Shown here piece after piece: positions 38,884 through 46,973 of a stretch of 46,973 nucleotides of DNA. This stretch comes from Acidimicrobiales bacterium. GTDB taxonomy: Bacteria > Actinomycetota > Acidimicrobiia > Acidimicrobiales > MedAcidi-G1. Where the stretch lies: contig JASLKK010000013.1 in assembly GCA_030747595.1 (NCBI GenBank), positions 1-46,973 on the forward strand, given 5' to 3'. The notes under the pieces were generated by a model. It was given only the letters and a program-made list of their open reading frames with translations, did not search any database and was not told the origin of the DNA. A program made the position numbers and the translations under genes. Position 1 is the first letter of the stretch. Each line of letters opens with the position of its first letter.

Positions 38884-39720
38884 TTACCTCCGCGATCCAC
38901 GCCGACGACGACGGCGCACGATCAACTTGTCGGACTGCTTGCCCTGCTTACGGGTACGGCCTTCAGGCTTGCCCCAGGGTGACACCGGGTGGCGACCACC
39001 CGAAGACTTACCTTCGCCACCGCCCAGGGGGTGGTCGACCGGGTTCATGGCAACACCACGGGACTGCGGGCGGACACCCTTCCAGCGGTTGCGACCGGCC
39101 TTGCCGATCTTGATTAGTTCGTGCTCCTGATTGCCCACCTCACCAACCGTGGCCCGGCAGTCAATGCGGACACGCCGCATCTCGGTGCTGGGAAGTCGCA
39201 GGGTGGCGTAGTCACCCTCCTTGGCCACTAGTTGGACGCTGGCACCGGCACTGCGGGCCATCTTGCCGCCGCCCTCGGGCTGCAGTTCAACGTTGTGCAC
39301 GACCGTACCGACGGGGATGTAGCGCAACGGCAGGGCGTTGCCGGGCTTGATCTCGCTGCCCTGGCCGGACTGCAGGGTCTCGCCGACCTCGACGCCCTTG
39401 GGGGCGAGGATGTAGCGCTTCTCGCCGTCGAAGTAATGGAGCAGGAGGATGCGGCAACTCCGATTCGGGTCGTACTCGACGGCCGCCACCTTGGCCGGCA
39501 CGCCATCCTTGTTGCGGCGAAAGTCGATGACCCGGTACTGCTGCTTATGGCCGCCGCCGCGGTGACGGGCGGTCTTGCGGCCATAGTTGTTGCGGCCACC
39601 GGTGCGGTTCTTTTGTTCGGTCAGCGACCGCTCCGGGATCGTCTTGGTGATCTCAGAGAAGTCGGCGACGGTCTGGAACCGCCGGCCGGGACTGGTGGGC
39701 TTGCGCTTGCGCTGCGGCAT
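38884..39720 (-). CDS. rplB: 50S ribosomal protein L2
   Basis: 278 residues. [22 protein letters not shown], the [13 protein letters not shown] region and the peptidyl-transferase-centre segment [17 protein letters not shown] are intact. ATG 39720 chosen over the frame start at 39753, which adds an unrelated leader overlapping rplW. Confidence 0.98.
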   Translation of the reverse strand: MPQRKRKPTSPGRRFQTVADFSEITKTIPERSLTEQKNRTGGRNNYGRKTARHRGGGHKQQYRVIDFRRNKDGVPAKVAAVEYDPNRSCRILLLHYFDGEKRYILAPKGVEVGETLQSGQGSEIKPGNALPLRYIPVGTVVHNVELQPEGGGKMARSAGASVQLVAKEGDYATLRLPSTEMRRVRIDCRATVGEVGNQEHELIKIGKAGRNRWKGVRPQSRGVAMNPVDHPLGGGEGKSSGGRHPVSPWGKPEGRTRKQGKQSDKLIVRRRRRRGSRR

Positions 39721-39724
39721 GTTC

Positions 39725-40015
39725 CTAGACCTCGAACAACTCGATCGAATCACCCTCGGCGAGGGTGATGTATGCCCGCTTGACGTCCGGGCGCTTACCG
39801 AACGTCGGCATGCGCCGGTTCCGCTTGCGCTTGCCGGCCCGATTCAGGGTGTTCACCTTGAGGACCTTCACATCGAAGATCGACTCGACGGCATCACGGA
39901 TCTCAGGCTTGGAGGCCGACTTCGCGACCTCGAAGGTATAGACGTTCTCCTCGAGCAGGGAGTAGGACTTCTCCGACACGACCGGCTTAACGATGACGTC
40001 ACGTGCGTCCTTCAC
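39725..40015 (-). CDS. rplW: 50S ribosomal protein L23
   Basis: 96 residues near the exit tunnel, docking site for trigger factor and [25 protein letters not shown] and the arm [20 protein letters not shown] are typical. Overlaps rplD by 4 bases. Confidence 0.97.
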   Translation of the reverse strand: MKDARDVIVKPVVSEKSYSLLEENVYTFEVAKSASKPEIRDAVESIFDVKVLKVNTLNRAGKRKRNRRMPTFGKRPDVKRAYITLAEGDSIELFEV

Positions 40016-40698
40016 TCTTCTTCTCCCATGTCGGAGTCATCGGAGGTTTCAACCGGTGCGGCCGGGACCGTCTTCGACGCCGCCGGGGCAGCGATTGGCA
40101 AGGTGGCCTTGGTGAAGACCACGACGTCACTGACCAGCACGTCATAGGCGTTGAGCTCGCCCGGCGAGAGCACGTGGACCGTGCCCAGGTTGGCGAAGCT
40201 CTTCCAGGTGTTCTCGTCGGAGCGCTCGGCCACCACCAGAACACGACCCTCGATACCGAGGGCCGCCAGAGCGGCGACCGCGTCCTTGGTGCGGGGCGCA
40301 TCGAAGGCCCAGCCATCGATTACGACAATCTTGCCCTCTGAGGCCCGGTCGCTCAACGCCGAACGCAGGGCGAGGCGAACCATCTTCTTGGGCGTCTTCT
40401 GGGCGTAACTGCGGGGCTTGGGGCCCAGCGCGACACCGCCACCACGCCACTGCGGCGAGCGGATCGAACCCTGCCGGGCACGGCCTGTGCCCTTCTGGGC
40501 CCACGGCTTGGCACCGCCACCCCGGACCTCGGCCCGGGTCAGCGTGCTCTGGGTCCCCGACCGGCGGGCAGCCAACTGAGCGGTCACGACTTGGTGCATC
40601 ACGGCGACATTCGGTTCGATGCCGAAAGTGGCATCGTCGAGATCAACGGAACCTGCCGCTGCGCCGGTCTGACTCAGAACGTCCATCTTCGCCATCAC
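40012..40698 (-). CDS. rplD: 50S ribosomal protein L4
   Basis: 228 residues. The tunnel loop [22 protein letters not shown] and [17 protein letters not shown] are diagnostic. An acidic Ala/Pro-rich C-terminal tail (about residues 200-228, ending DMGEEE) is extra. Overlaps rplC by 4 bases. Confidence 0.97.
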   Translation of the reverse strand: MMAKMDVLSQTGAAAGSVDLDDATFGIEPNVAVMHQVVTAQLAARRSGTQSTLTRAEVRGGGAKPWAQKGTGRARQGSIRSPQWRGGGVALGPKPRSYAQKTPKKMVRLALRSALSDRASEGKIVVIDGWAFDAPRTKDAVAALAALGIEGRVLVVAERSDENTWKSFANLGTVHVLSPGELNAYDVLVSDVVVFTKATLPIAAPAASKTVPAAPVETSDDSDMGEEE

Positions 40699-41336
40699 CG
40701 GCCTCCCTTCACAGCATCACGAATGAGGACAGTGGCGCCACGGGCACCGGGCACCGAACCACGTACCAGCAGTAGCTCGCGCTCGGCATCGGCCTGCACG
40801 ACCTGAAGGTTCAACGTGGTGGTCTTCTGGTTACCCATCCGGCCCGGCATCTTCTTGCCCCGGAACACCCTGGACGGAGTGGCGCACTGGCCGATGGCTC
40901 CCGGCTTGCGGTGCACCTTGTGCGCACCGTGGGAGGCCCGCTGGCCCTTGAATCCGTGGCGCTTCATGGCGCCGGCGAAACCCTTTCCCTTACTCACCGA
41001 GGTCACGTCAACGTGACCCTGATCGACGAGCGACTCAACGGTGATCTCCTGGCCAACCTCGTAGCCAGCCACGTCATCGATTCGGAGTTCCACCAGACGC
41101 TCGCCGGCTTCAACCCCCCCGGCGGCGAAATGGCCGGCCTCGGGACGGGTGAGCTTCTCGGCGTCACGATGGCCGATGGTGACCTGGAGTGCGGAGTAAC
41201 CATCGCGCTCGGTGGTCTTGACCTGGACGACGCGATTAGGACGGACACGAAGCACGGTGACGGGCTGGACACGATTGTCCTCGTCCCACACCTGTGTCAT
41301 GCCGACCTTCTCGCCGACGATTGCCTTGTTGGCCAT
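40695..41336 (-). CDS. rplC: 50S ribosomal protein L3
   Basis: 213 residues. VGEKVGMTQVWDEDNRV at the start; GFAGAMKRHGFKGQRASHGA and KKMPGRMGNQKTTTLNLQV are L3 signatures. ATG 41336 has CAGGAG 6 bases upstream; the longer frame to 41552 is upstream DNA. It is first in its transcript because a plus-strand gene and a terminator separate it from rpsJ. Confidence 0.97.
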   Translation of the reverse strand: MANKAIVGEKVGMTQVWDEDNRVQPVTVLRVRPNRVVQVKTTERDGYSALQVTIGHRDAEKLTRPEAGHFAAGGVEAGERLVELRIDDVAGYEVGQEITVESLVDQGHVDVTSVSKGKGFAGAMKRHGFKGQRASHGAHKVHRKPGAIGQCATPSRVFRGKKMPGRMGNQKTTTLNLQVVQADAERELLLVRGSVPGARGATVLIRDAVKGGR

Positions 41337-41403
41337 GATGGCTCCTGCGACTGGTGCCGGTGATCTGCCGGCATTGGTGGCCCTGACGGACCATTCACGC
41401 GAA

Positions 41404-41434
41404 CGCTCCGCACGGGCACAAGCCCGGCGGAGCG
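41404..41434 (-). promoter_or_regulatory. leader hairpin upstream of rplC
   Basis: CGCTCCGC pairs with GCGGAGCG and CGGGC with GCCCG, with a single-base bulge and a 4-base loop: 13 base pairs in 31 bases. It lies 68-98 bases before the rplC start, inside the predicted leader. No T-run follows on the minus strand, so it is more likely a leader structure than a terminator. Confidence 0.6.
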
Positions 41435-41551
41435 GCGATTCTGTTTTGCCGTGCGGTTCGCCGGTCCCGGTCTCCCGAAACCGCCGCCTACCCGGACGTC
41501 GATTCACCCAGCGGGCCGACCACGGACGGTCTGCCAGAAGTGCAGGGGACA

Positions 41552-41580
41552 ACGATACGGCGGTCCGGGTTGGGCCACAA
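41552..41580 (-). promoter_or_regulatory. candidate promoter for the rplC operon
   Basis: Minus strand TTGTGG (41580-41575), 17 bases, TATCGT (41557-41552). The same -10 hexamer and spacing appear at the groES promoter. The -35 match is poor, so the call rests on spacing, -10 and the need for a promoter here. Confidence 0.4.
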
Positions 41581-41739
41581 CCGGCTAACCATCAGGTCGT
41601 TGTGCCGCGCGTCATGGCCAACCGGAGCCCTCCCACCGACCAAGGATCCCCGGCCGCCTCCAAGCCGACCGATAACGTCGCCAACAGTGCGAGATCCCTT
41701 CAATTCCAACGATCGCGGGGCCATGTCCTGGCCCGACAC

Positions 41740-42900
41740 ATGACCGGCAACACCGACCACCGGCTCCCGCCCAGCGACGAGGGGCGATCTCTGCCGTCGT
41801 GGGCGCGACGGGCGATCCTAAGCCTGTTGGGGGGAATCGCCGCGATCTACTACCTCCGAGGGATTATCGAGGCGCTCCGGCCGCTCATCCTGGTGGTGCT
41901 GGTGGCCTTCTTCCTGTCGTTCGCCCTCGAGCCCGCGGTTAACCGCCTCGAACGGGCCGGCCTCCGCCGAGGGGTGGGCACGGCGCTCACCATGATGGTG
42001 CTGGTGGCCGGGATGGGTGGCTTCGGTATCCAGGTCGGCAGTCTGCTGGCTGAGCAGGTAACCGACTTCAGCGAGGACGTCCCCGTCTACCTAGCCGACG
42101 CCGACCAGTGGCTGACCGACTCGTTTGGCATCGACAATGCCCTAGCCGATCTACGGACCAACTACGACTCGGGCGCCCTCGCCGGGTGGCTGGGTGACGT
42201 GGCCGACGATCTGGCTCGCTTCGGAACCACCGTGGTCAACGTCCTGTTTCAGTTGTTCACCGTCGGGCTCTTCACCTTCTACCTGGTGGCCGAGGGACCC
42301 AAGCTGCGGCGGCTGATCTGTTCGTTCCTCGCCGAGCGCCATCAGCGCCACGTGCTCGAAGTCTGGGACCTGGCCATCGAGAAGACCGGCGGCTACATCC
42401 TCTCCCGGAGCATCTTGGCGTTGGCATCGTCGCTCGTCCACTGGGCGGCCTTCGAGATCATCGGCCTGCCGTCGGCACTCGCCCTAGCCCTGTGGGTGGG
42501 GATCATGTCCCAGTTCGTACCAGTCGTCGGGACATTCATCGCCGGCGCCCTCCCACTAGCCATCGCCCTGCTCGGCGAGCCGGTCCACGGGCTCTGGGTG
42601 GTCATCGTGATCGCTGTGTACCAGCAGGTCGAGAACTACGTATTGGGGCCGCGTATCACCGCCCACACCATGCAGTTGCACGTGGCGGTGGCCTTCGGCG
42701 CTGTGATCGCCGGGGCGGCCGTCCTCGGCGTGGTCGGGGCTCTGCTCGCCCTCCCAGCCGCCGCCACCATCCAAGCCGTGATCGCCGCAGAAGCCGAACG
42801 CCACGTGGTGTCCGAGGACCTCCAGGAGGCCAGCAGCCAACGGCGGGGCCACGGCGACCGGAGCGACGCCCCTCCCGAATCCGAGCCCGAGCCTGCCTGA
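41740..42900 (+). CDS. AI-2E family transporter (PerM/UPF0118)
   Basis: About 386-residue inner-membrane protein with 7-8 hydrophobic segments: one pair near residues 25-65 (LILVVLVAFFLSFALEPAV), one near 85, and a C-terminal cluster around 200-345. LALWVGIMSQFVPVVGTFIAG and YQQVENYVLGPRI are the family signature. Members export AI-2, Na+/H+ or have unknown roles. ATG 41740 is chosen; in-frame starts further upstream lack hydrophobic or conserved sequence. The last 40 residues are charged. It is the only plus-strand gene inside the ribosomal region and separates rpsJ from rplC. Confidence 0.88.
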   Translation: MTGNTDHRLPPSDEGRSLPSWARRAILSLLGGIAAIYYLRGIIEALRPLILVVLVAFFLSFALEPAVNRLERAGLRRGVGTALTMMVLVAGMGGFGIQVGSLLAEQVTDFSEDVPVYLADADQWLTDSFGIDNALADLRTNYDSGALAGWLGDVADDLARFGTTVVNVLFQLFTVGLFTFYLVAEGPKLRRLICSFLAERHQRHVLEVWDLAIEKTGGYILSRSILALASSLVHWAAFEIIGLPSALALALWVGIMSQFVPVVGTFIAGALPLAIALLGEPVHGLWVVIVIAVYQQVENYVLGPRITAHTMQLHVAVAFGAVIAGAAVLGVVGALLALPAAATIQAVIAAEAERHVVSEDLQEASSQRRGHGDRSDAPPESEPEPA

Positions 42901-42908
42901 AAACGGTC

Positions 42909-42932
42909 GAAGCGCCCCCGGAGGGGCGCTTC
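42909..42932. terminator. bidirectional terminator between AI-2E gene and rpsJ
   Basis: GAAGCGCCCC, loop CGGA, GGGGCGCTTC: a perfect 10-bp stem midway between two convergent stops (42900 and 42968). On the minus strand it is followed by GACCGTTTTC, on the plus strand by CACTCTCGTTCTT. It should end both the rpsJ and AI-2E transcripts. Confidence 0.8.
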
Positions 42933-42967
42933 CACTCTCGTTCTTCGATCGCAGACCCGGGAGGCGC

Positions 42968-43288
42968 TTACACCTGCTGGATCTTGATCTCGATGTCGAC
43001 GCCAGCCGGCAGGTCCAGGCGCTGCAGCGAGTCCACGGTCTTGGGCGAGGGATCCAGGATGTCGAGCAGGCGCTTATGAATGCGCATCTCAAAGTGCTCC
43101 CGGGAGTCCTTGTCCTTGAAAGGGCCACGGATGACCGTGTAGCGGTGTTTCTCGGTCGGCAGGGGGATCGGACCGCGAAGGTCGGCCTGGGTCCGTCGAA
43201 CCGTCTCAACGATCTTCTTCGTCGACTGGTCGATGACCTCGTGGTCGTAGGCCTTCAGTCGGATCCGGATCTTCTGCCCTGCAGGCAT
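42968..43288 (-). CDS. rpsJ: 30S ribosomal protein S10
   Basis: 106 residues. [23 protein letters not shown] and [18 protein letters not shown] are S10 signatures; S10 also serves as NusE in antitermination. It is 13 bases after tuf and followed by a terminator, so here it ends the str transcript instead of starting the S10 operon. Confidence 0.97.
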   Translation of the reverse strand: MPAGQKIRIRLKAYDHEVIDQSTKKIVETVRRTQADLRGPIPLPTEKHRYTVIRGPFKDKDSREHFEMRIHKRLLDILDPSPKTVDSLQRLDLPAGVDIEIKIQQV

Positions 43289-43301
43289 CTACGTCGTCCT
43301 G

Positions 43302-44492
43302 CTACTTCAGGATCTTGGTGACGGCGCCAGCACCAACGGTGCGGCCACCTTCACGGATGGCGAAGCGAAGGCCCTCGTCCATGGCGATCGGAGCGATGAG
43401 CTCGACGGTCATGGTCGTGTTGTCGCCGGGCATGCACATCTCGGTACCGGCGGGCAGTTCGATCATGCCGGTCACGTCAGTGGTCCGGAAGTAGAACTGC
43501 GGGCGGTAGTTGGAGAAGAACGGCTTGTGACGGCCACCCTCCTCCTTGGTCAGCACGTACACCTCGGCCTCGAACTGGGTGTGGGGAGTGATCGAACCGG
43601 GCTTGGCCAGAACCTGACCGCGCTGGACCTCCTCCTTGTCGATGCCACGCAGGAGGGCGCCGATGTTGTCGCCGGCCTCACCCTGATCGAGCAACTTGCG
43701 GAACATCTCGACGCCGGTACAGGTCGTCGTCTGGGTGTCCTTGAGGCCGATGATCTCGATGCTGTCGCCCGTGTTGACGACGCCCTGTTCGACACGACCG
43801 GTCACCACGGTGCCTCGGCCGGTGATCGAGAACACGTCCTCGATCGGCATCAGGAAGGGCTTGTCGATGTCACGCTCGGGCTGGGGGATGTACTCGTCCA
43901 CCTGGGCCATCAGGTCAACGATCTGGTCGGCGGCGTCGCTGTCGCCCTCGAGGGCCTTGAGCGCCGAAACCCGCACGATCGGGGTGTCGTCACCCGGGAA
44001 GTCGTACTCGCCAAGGAGCTCGCGCACCTCCATCTCGACCAGCTCGAGTAGCTCCTCGTCGTCGACCATGTCGCACTTGTTCAGCGCCACGATGATCTTG
44101 GGCACGCCGACCTGGCGGGCCAGGAGCACGTGCTCACGGGTCTGGGGCATCGGGCCGTCAGCGGCCGACACCACGAGGATCGCACCGTCGACCTGAGCGG
44201 CGCCTGTGATCATGTTCTTGATGTAATCCGCGTGACCCGGCATGTCGACGTGGGCGTAGTGCCGGTTCTCGGTCTCATACTCGACGTGGCTCACGTTGAT
44301 CGTGATGCCGCGCTCCCGCTCCTCGGGTGCCTTGTCGATGTCCGCGAACTCGGTGAAATTGGTGGAGTTGGGATCACGATCCGACAGGACCTTGGTGATC
44401 GCCGCGGTCAGCGTGGTCTTGCCATGGTCAATGTGACCCATGGTGCCCACGTTTACGTGGGGCTTGTTTCGCTCGAATTGGGCCTTGGCCAT
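43302..44492 (-). CDS. tuf: elongation factor Tu
   Basis: 396 residues. GTP-binding motifs [20 protein letters not shown] and NKCD; domain 2-3 boundaries are standard, ending [12 protein letters not shown] 44492 has GAGGAAG upstream. 67 bases after fusA. Confidence 0.98.
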   Translation of the reverse strand: MAKAQFERNKPHVNVGTMGHIDHGKTTLTAAITKVLSDRDPNSTNFTEFADIDKAPEERERGITINVSHVEYETENRHYAHVDMPGHADYIKNMITGAAQVDGAILVVSAADGPMPQTREHVLLARQVGVPKIIVALNKCDMVDDEELLELVEMEVRELLGEYDFPGDDTPIVRVSALKALEGDSDAADQIVDLMAQVDEYIPQPERDIDKPFLMPIEDVFSITGRGTVVTGRVEQGVVNTGDSIEIIGLKDTQTTTCTGVEMFRKLLDQGEAGDNIGALLRGIDKEEVQRGQVLAKPGSITPHTQFEAEVYVLTKEEGGRHKPFFSNYRPQFYFRTTDVTGMIELPAGTEMCMPGDNTTMTVELIAPIAMDEGLRFAIREGGRTVGAGAVTKILK

Positions 44493-44559
44493 TTCGCTTC
44501 TTCCTCGGTTCTCTTATTTCTCTGTGGACTGGACTTGCTGGTGGAGAGGGTTGGGCAGG

Positions 44560-46647
44560 TCACTCACCGTGGATTCGGCGGGTGATCTCCTCCTGTACGG
44601 ACCCGGGCGTCTGCTGGTAGGAGTCAAACTGCATCGTGTACGTCGCACGCCCCTGAGTGCGTGACCGCAGGTCGGTAGCGTATCCGAACATCTCCGACAG
44701 CGGCACCAGTGCACTGACCACCTGGTTGGCCCCACGGGCTTCCATCTGGCCCACTCGACCACGTCGGGAGTTCAGGTCGCCGACCACGTCACCCATGTAA
44801 TCCTCGGGCGTCACGACCTCGACCGACATCACGGGCTCGAGCAGTACCGGCTTGGCCATACGCATGGCCTCACGAAACCACGCCTGGGCAGCGATCTTGA
44901 ACGCCATCTCCGAGGAGTCCACGTCGTGAGCCTTGCCATCGTTCAGGCTGACTTTGAGGCCCAGCACCTGGAAGCCGGCTAGCGGGCCGTTCGTGGTGGC
45001 CAACTTGACGCCGGCATCCACCGACGGGATGTACTCCTTGGGAATACGACCACCGGAGACGTTGTCCTCGAAGAGGTAGTCCTCTTCTTCGTTCTCGTAG
45101 GGCTCGAGGCTGGCCACGATCTCAGCAAACTGGCCGGAACCACCGGTCTGCTTCTTGTGGGTGTAGCGGTAGTCGAGAACCGGCTTGGTGATCGTCTCGC
45201 GGTAAGCCACCTGGGGCTTGCCCACGTTGGCGTCCACCCGGAACTCACGGAGCATGCGGTCGACCAGCACCTCGAGGTGCAGCTCGCCCATGCCGCCGAT
45301 GATCGTCTGGCCCGTCTCCTCGTCGCTTCGGACGGTGAAGGTGGGATCCTCCTCGGACAGGGAGAAGAGGGCCTTGCTCATCTTGTCCTGGTCTGCCTTG
45401 GAGCGGGGCTCGACGGCTACGTGGATAACCGGCGCCGGGAACTCCAACTGCTCCAGGACAATGGGGTGGTCGGGGGCGCACAGCGTGTCGCCGGTACGGG
45501 TGTTCTTGAGGCCGATGCCGGCCACGATGTCGCCGGTCCGAACCTCGTCGCGATCCTCGCGGTCGTTGGCGTGCATCTCGAGCACGCGACCAAGGCGCTC
45601 CTTGTTGCCGGTCCGGGTGTTGAGCACCGCTGAACCCTTGTCGAGCACGCCGCTGTAGGCCCGAAAATAGATGAGCTTGCCGACGTGCGGGTCGGTCATG
45701 ATCTTGAAGGCCAGCGCAGAGAACGGAGCGTCGTCCGATGCCTCACGATCGAGGGTGTCGCCCGAGCGCGGGTGCACGCCTTCGACCGGCGGAAGATCGA
45801 CCGGCGACGGCAGGAACTTGACGACGGCGTCCAGCAGTGGCTGCACGCCCTTGTTCTTGAAGGCCGACCCGGTGAGGATCGGCACGCAGTCGCCGGACAG
45901 GGTGCCGGAGCGGACCGCACTGCGAACGTCCTGGGAGGTGATCTCCTCCTCGCCGACGAACTTCTCGAGGATGTTCTCGTCGAACTCGGACAGTGCGTCG
46001 ATCAACTCGGCCCGGTACTGCTCGGCCAGTTCGGTCATGTCCTCGGGGATGTCCACGACGTCCCAGGATGCGCCGAGGTCCTCACCCTGCCAGATGAGAG
46101 CGTTCATCTCGATGAGGTCGATAATGCCGGCGAAGTCACCCTCGGCACCGATGGGCAGTTGGATGACCGCCGCGTTACAGCCCAGGCGATCACGGATGGT
46201 GTCCAGCACGAAGTAGAAGTCAGCACCGGTGCGGTCCATCTTGTTGATGAAACACATGCGAGGGACGTTGTATTTGTCGGCCTGGCGCCACACCGTCTCG
46301 GTCTGGGGCTCCACGCCGGCGACGCCGTCGAACACGGCGACCGCTCCGTCGAGCACGCGTAGGGAACGTTCCACCTCGACGGTGAAGTCCACGTGGCCCG
46401 GCGTGTCGATGATGTTAATCCGGTGGTCGTCCCAGAAGCAGCTGGTGGCAGCCGAGGTGATGGTGATTCCCCGCTCCTGTTCCTGCTCCATCCAGTCCAT
46501 GGTCGCAGCGCCGTCGTGGACCTCGCCGATCTTGTAGTTCACGCCGGTGTAGTACAGGATCCGCTCGGTCGTCGTGGTCTTACCCGCGTCGATATGGGCC
46601 ATGATCCCGATGTTGCGGGTTTTCTGGAGGGGGTGTCGCGTCGCCAT
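44560..46647 (-). CDS. fusA: elongation factor G
   Basis: 695 residues, five-domain translocase. GTPase motifs [23 protein letters not shown] and NKMDR; domain IV has [16 protein letters not shown] 46647. The 170-base gap from rpsG contains a GGTCCCGGGTCGGGACC-like inverted repeat and a run of seven G (46795-46801). Confidence 0.98.
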   Translation of the reverse strand: MATRHPLQKTRNIGIMAHIDAGKTTTTERILYYTGVNYKIGEVHDGAATMDWMEQEQERGITITSAATSCFWDDHRINIIDTPGHVDFTVEVERSLRVLDGAVAVFDGVAGVEPQTETVWRQADKYNVPRMCFINKMDRTGADFYFVLDTIRDRLGCNAAVIQLPIGAEGDFAGIIDLIEMNALIWQGEDLGASWDVVDIPEDMTELAEQYRAELIDALSEFDENILEKFVGEEEITSQDVRSAVRSGTLSGDCVPILTGSAFKNKGVQPLLDAVVKFLPSPVDLPPVEGVHPRSGDTLDREASDDAPFSALAFKIMTDPHVGKLIYFRAYSGVLDKGSAVLNTRTGNKERLGRVLEMHANDREDRDEVRTGDIVAGIGLKNTRTGDTLCAPDHPIVLEQLEFPAPVIHVAVEPRSKADQDKMSKALFSLSEEDPTFTVRSDEETGQTIIGGMGELHLEVLVDRMLREFRVDANVGKPQVAYRETITKPVLDYRYTHKKQTGGSGQFAEIVASLEPYENEEEDYLFEDNVSGGRIPKEYIPSVDAGVKLATTNGPLAGFQVLGLKVSLNDGKAHDVDSSEMAFKIAAQAWFREAMRMAKPVLLEPVMSVEVVTPEDYMGDVVGDLNSRRGRVGQMEARGANQVVSALVPLSEMFGYATDLRSRTQGRATYTMQFDSYQQTPGSVQEEITRRIHGE

Positions 46648-46817
46648 CTCAGTGCTCGGTGTCTCGTCTGTCTCGGTGGACGTGTTCGGTCAGGTCCCGG
46701 GTCGGGACCCGAGGTGGTTCACCGTCAGACGCCGGAGCGCCACGGCGACGGCCAGTGAGTACGCATCTGGTGCGCGCCCCGGGCCGGTCTAGGTGGGGGG
46801 GATGGTCGGGTAACCGC

Positions 46818-46973
<156 letters not shown>

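Larger units (their letters stand above)
41337..41739. other. intergenic region between divergent rplC and AI-2E gene
   Basis: 403 bases with no gene I can support; open frames here are extensions of the flanking genes in the wrong context. It contains a candidate minus-strand promoter (41552-41580) and a strong inverted repeat (41404-41434). It must hold the promoters for both rplC-rpsQ and the AI-2E gene. Confidence 0.7.

Noticed and set aside
41212-41739. Longer N-terminus of the AI-2E protein reaching into rplC
   Set aside because: The added sequence has no hydrophobic or conserved character and overlaps rplC.

Overview
The window is GC-rich bacterial DNA with dense coding, frequent GTG starts and many stop/start overlaps (TGATG, GTGA, TAATG). 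Three things point to a high-GC actinobacterium, and I would guess the class Acidimicrobiia. First, an F420-type luciferase-like oxidoreductase and a GuaB3-type protein are present. Second, the gene order rplM-rpsI-glmM-glmS...alr-tsaE-tsaB-rimI-tsaD-groES-groEL...guaB3-guaA matches, as I remember it, the long chromosomal synteny of Mycobacterium and Streptomyces. Third, S4 lacks zinc cysteines and S14 is the zinc form, as in some high-GC Gram-positives. The class is inference; the phylum is fairly secure. Almost every gene is on the minus strand, so transcription runs from right to left. The only plus-strand genes are the oxidoreductase at the left edge and an AI-2E family membrane protein at 41740-42900.

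Right to left. 46973-42968 is the str block: rpsG (cut by the window edge), fusA, tuf, then rpsJ. A strong terminator hairpin and the plus-strand AI-2E gene separate rpsJ from the rest of the S10 operon. 41336-36301 is rplC-rplD-rplW-rplB-rpsS-rplV-rpsC-rplP-rpmC-rpsQ. 36023-29992 is the spc block, rplN to secY and adk. 29797-26651 is infA-rpmJ-rpsM-rpsK-rpsD-rpoA-rplQ. 26560-24675 is truA, rplM and rpsI.

The middle, 24618-13878, makes cell-wall precursors, cofactors and modified tRNA: glmM, a very large GlmS-like protein, acpS, nnr, alr, a DUF3524 glycosyltransferase of the tRNA-queuosine mannosyltransferase family, a P1-family peptidase, a type 4 uracil-DNA glycosylase and tsaE. The t6A cluster continues as tsaE-tsaB-rimI-tsaD (13864-11060), followed by groES-groEL under a promoter that carries a CIRCE operator.

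The left part, 8774-965, holds a small unknown protein, a Nudix hydrolase, a PLP-dependent aromatic amino acid decarboxylase-like enzyme, guaB3 and guaA (with an apparent frameshift), a TIGR03086-like protein, a thioesterase-fold protein and an EthD/DABB-like protein.

Most of the window is conserved housekeeping DNA and I see no defence island, CRISPR array, prophage or insertion sequence. I found no tRNA or rRNA genes. The observations most worth following up are the 1175-residue GlmS-like protein, the probable CTG start of infA, the tandem four-codon mini-cistrons in front of truA, the guaA frameshift, the split S10 operon, and the repetitive acidic tail of L22. The longest stretch without a gene is 41337-41739, which holds a candidate rplC promoter and a leader hairpin.
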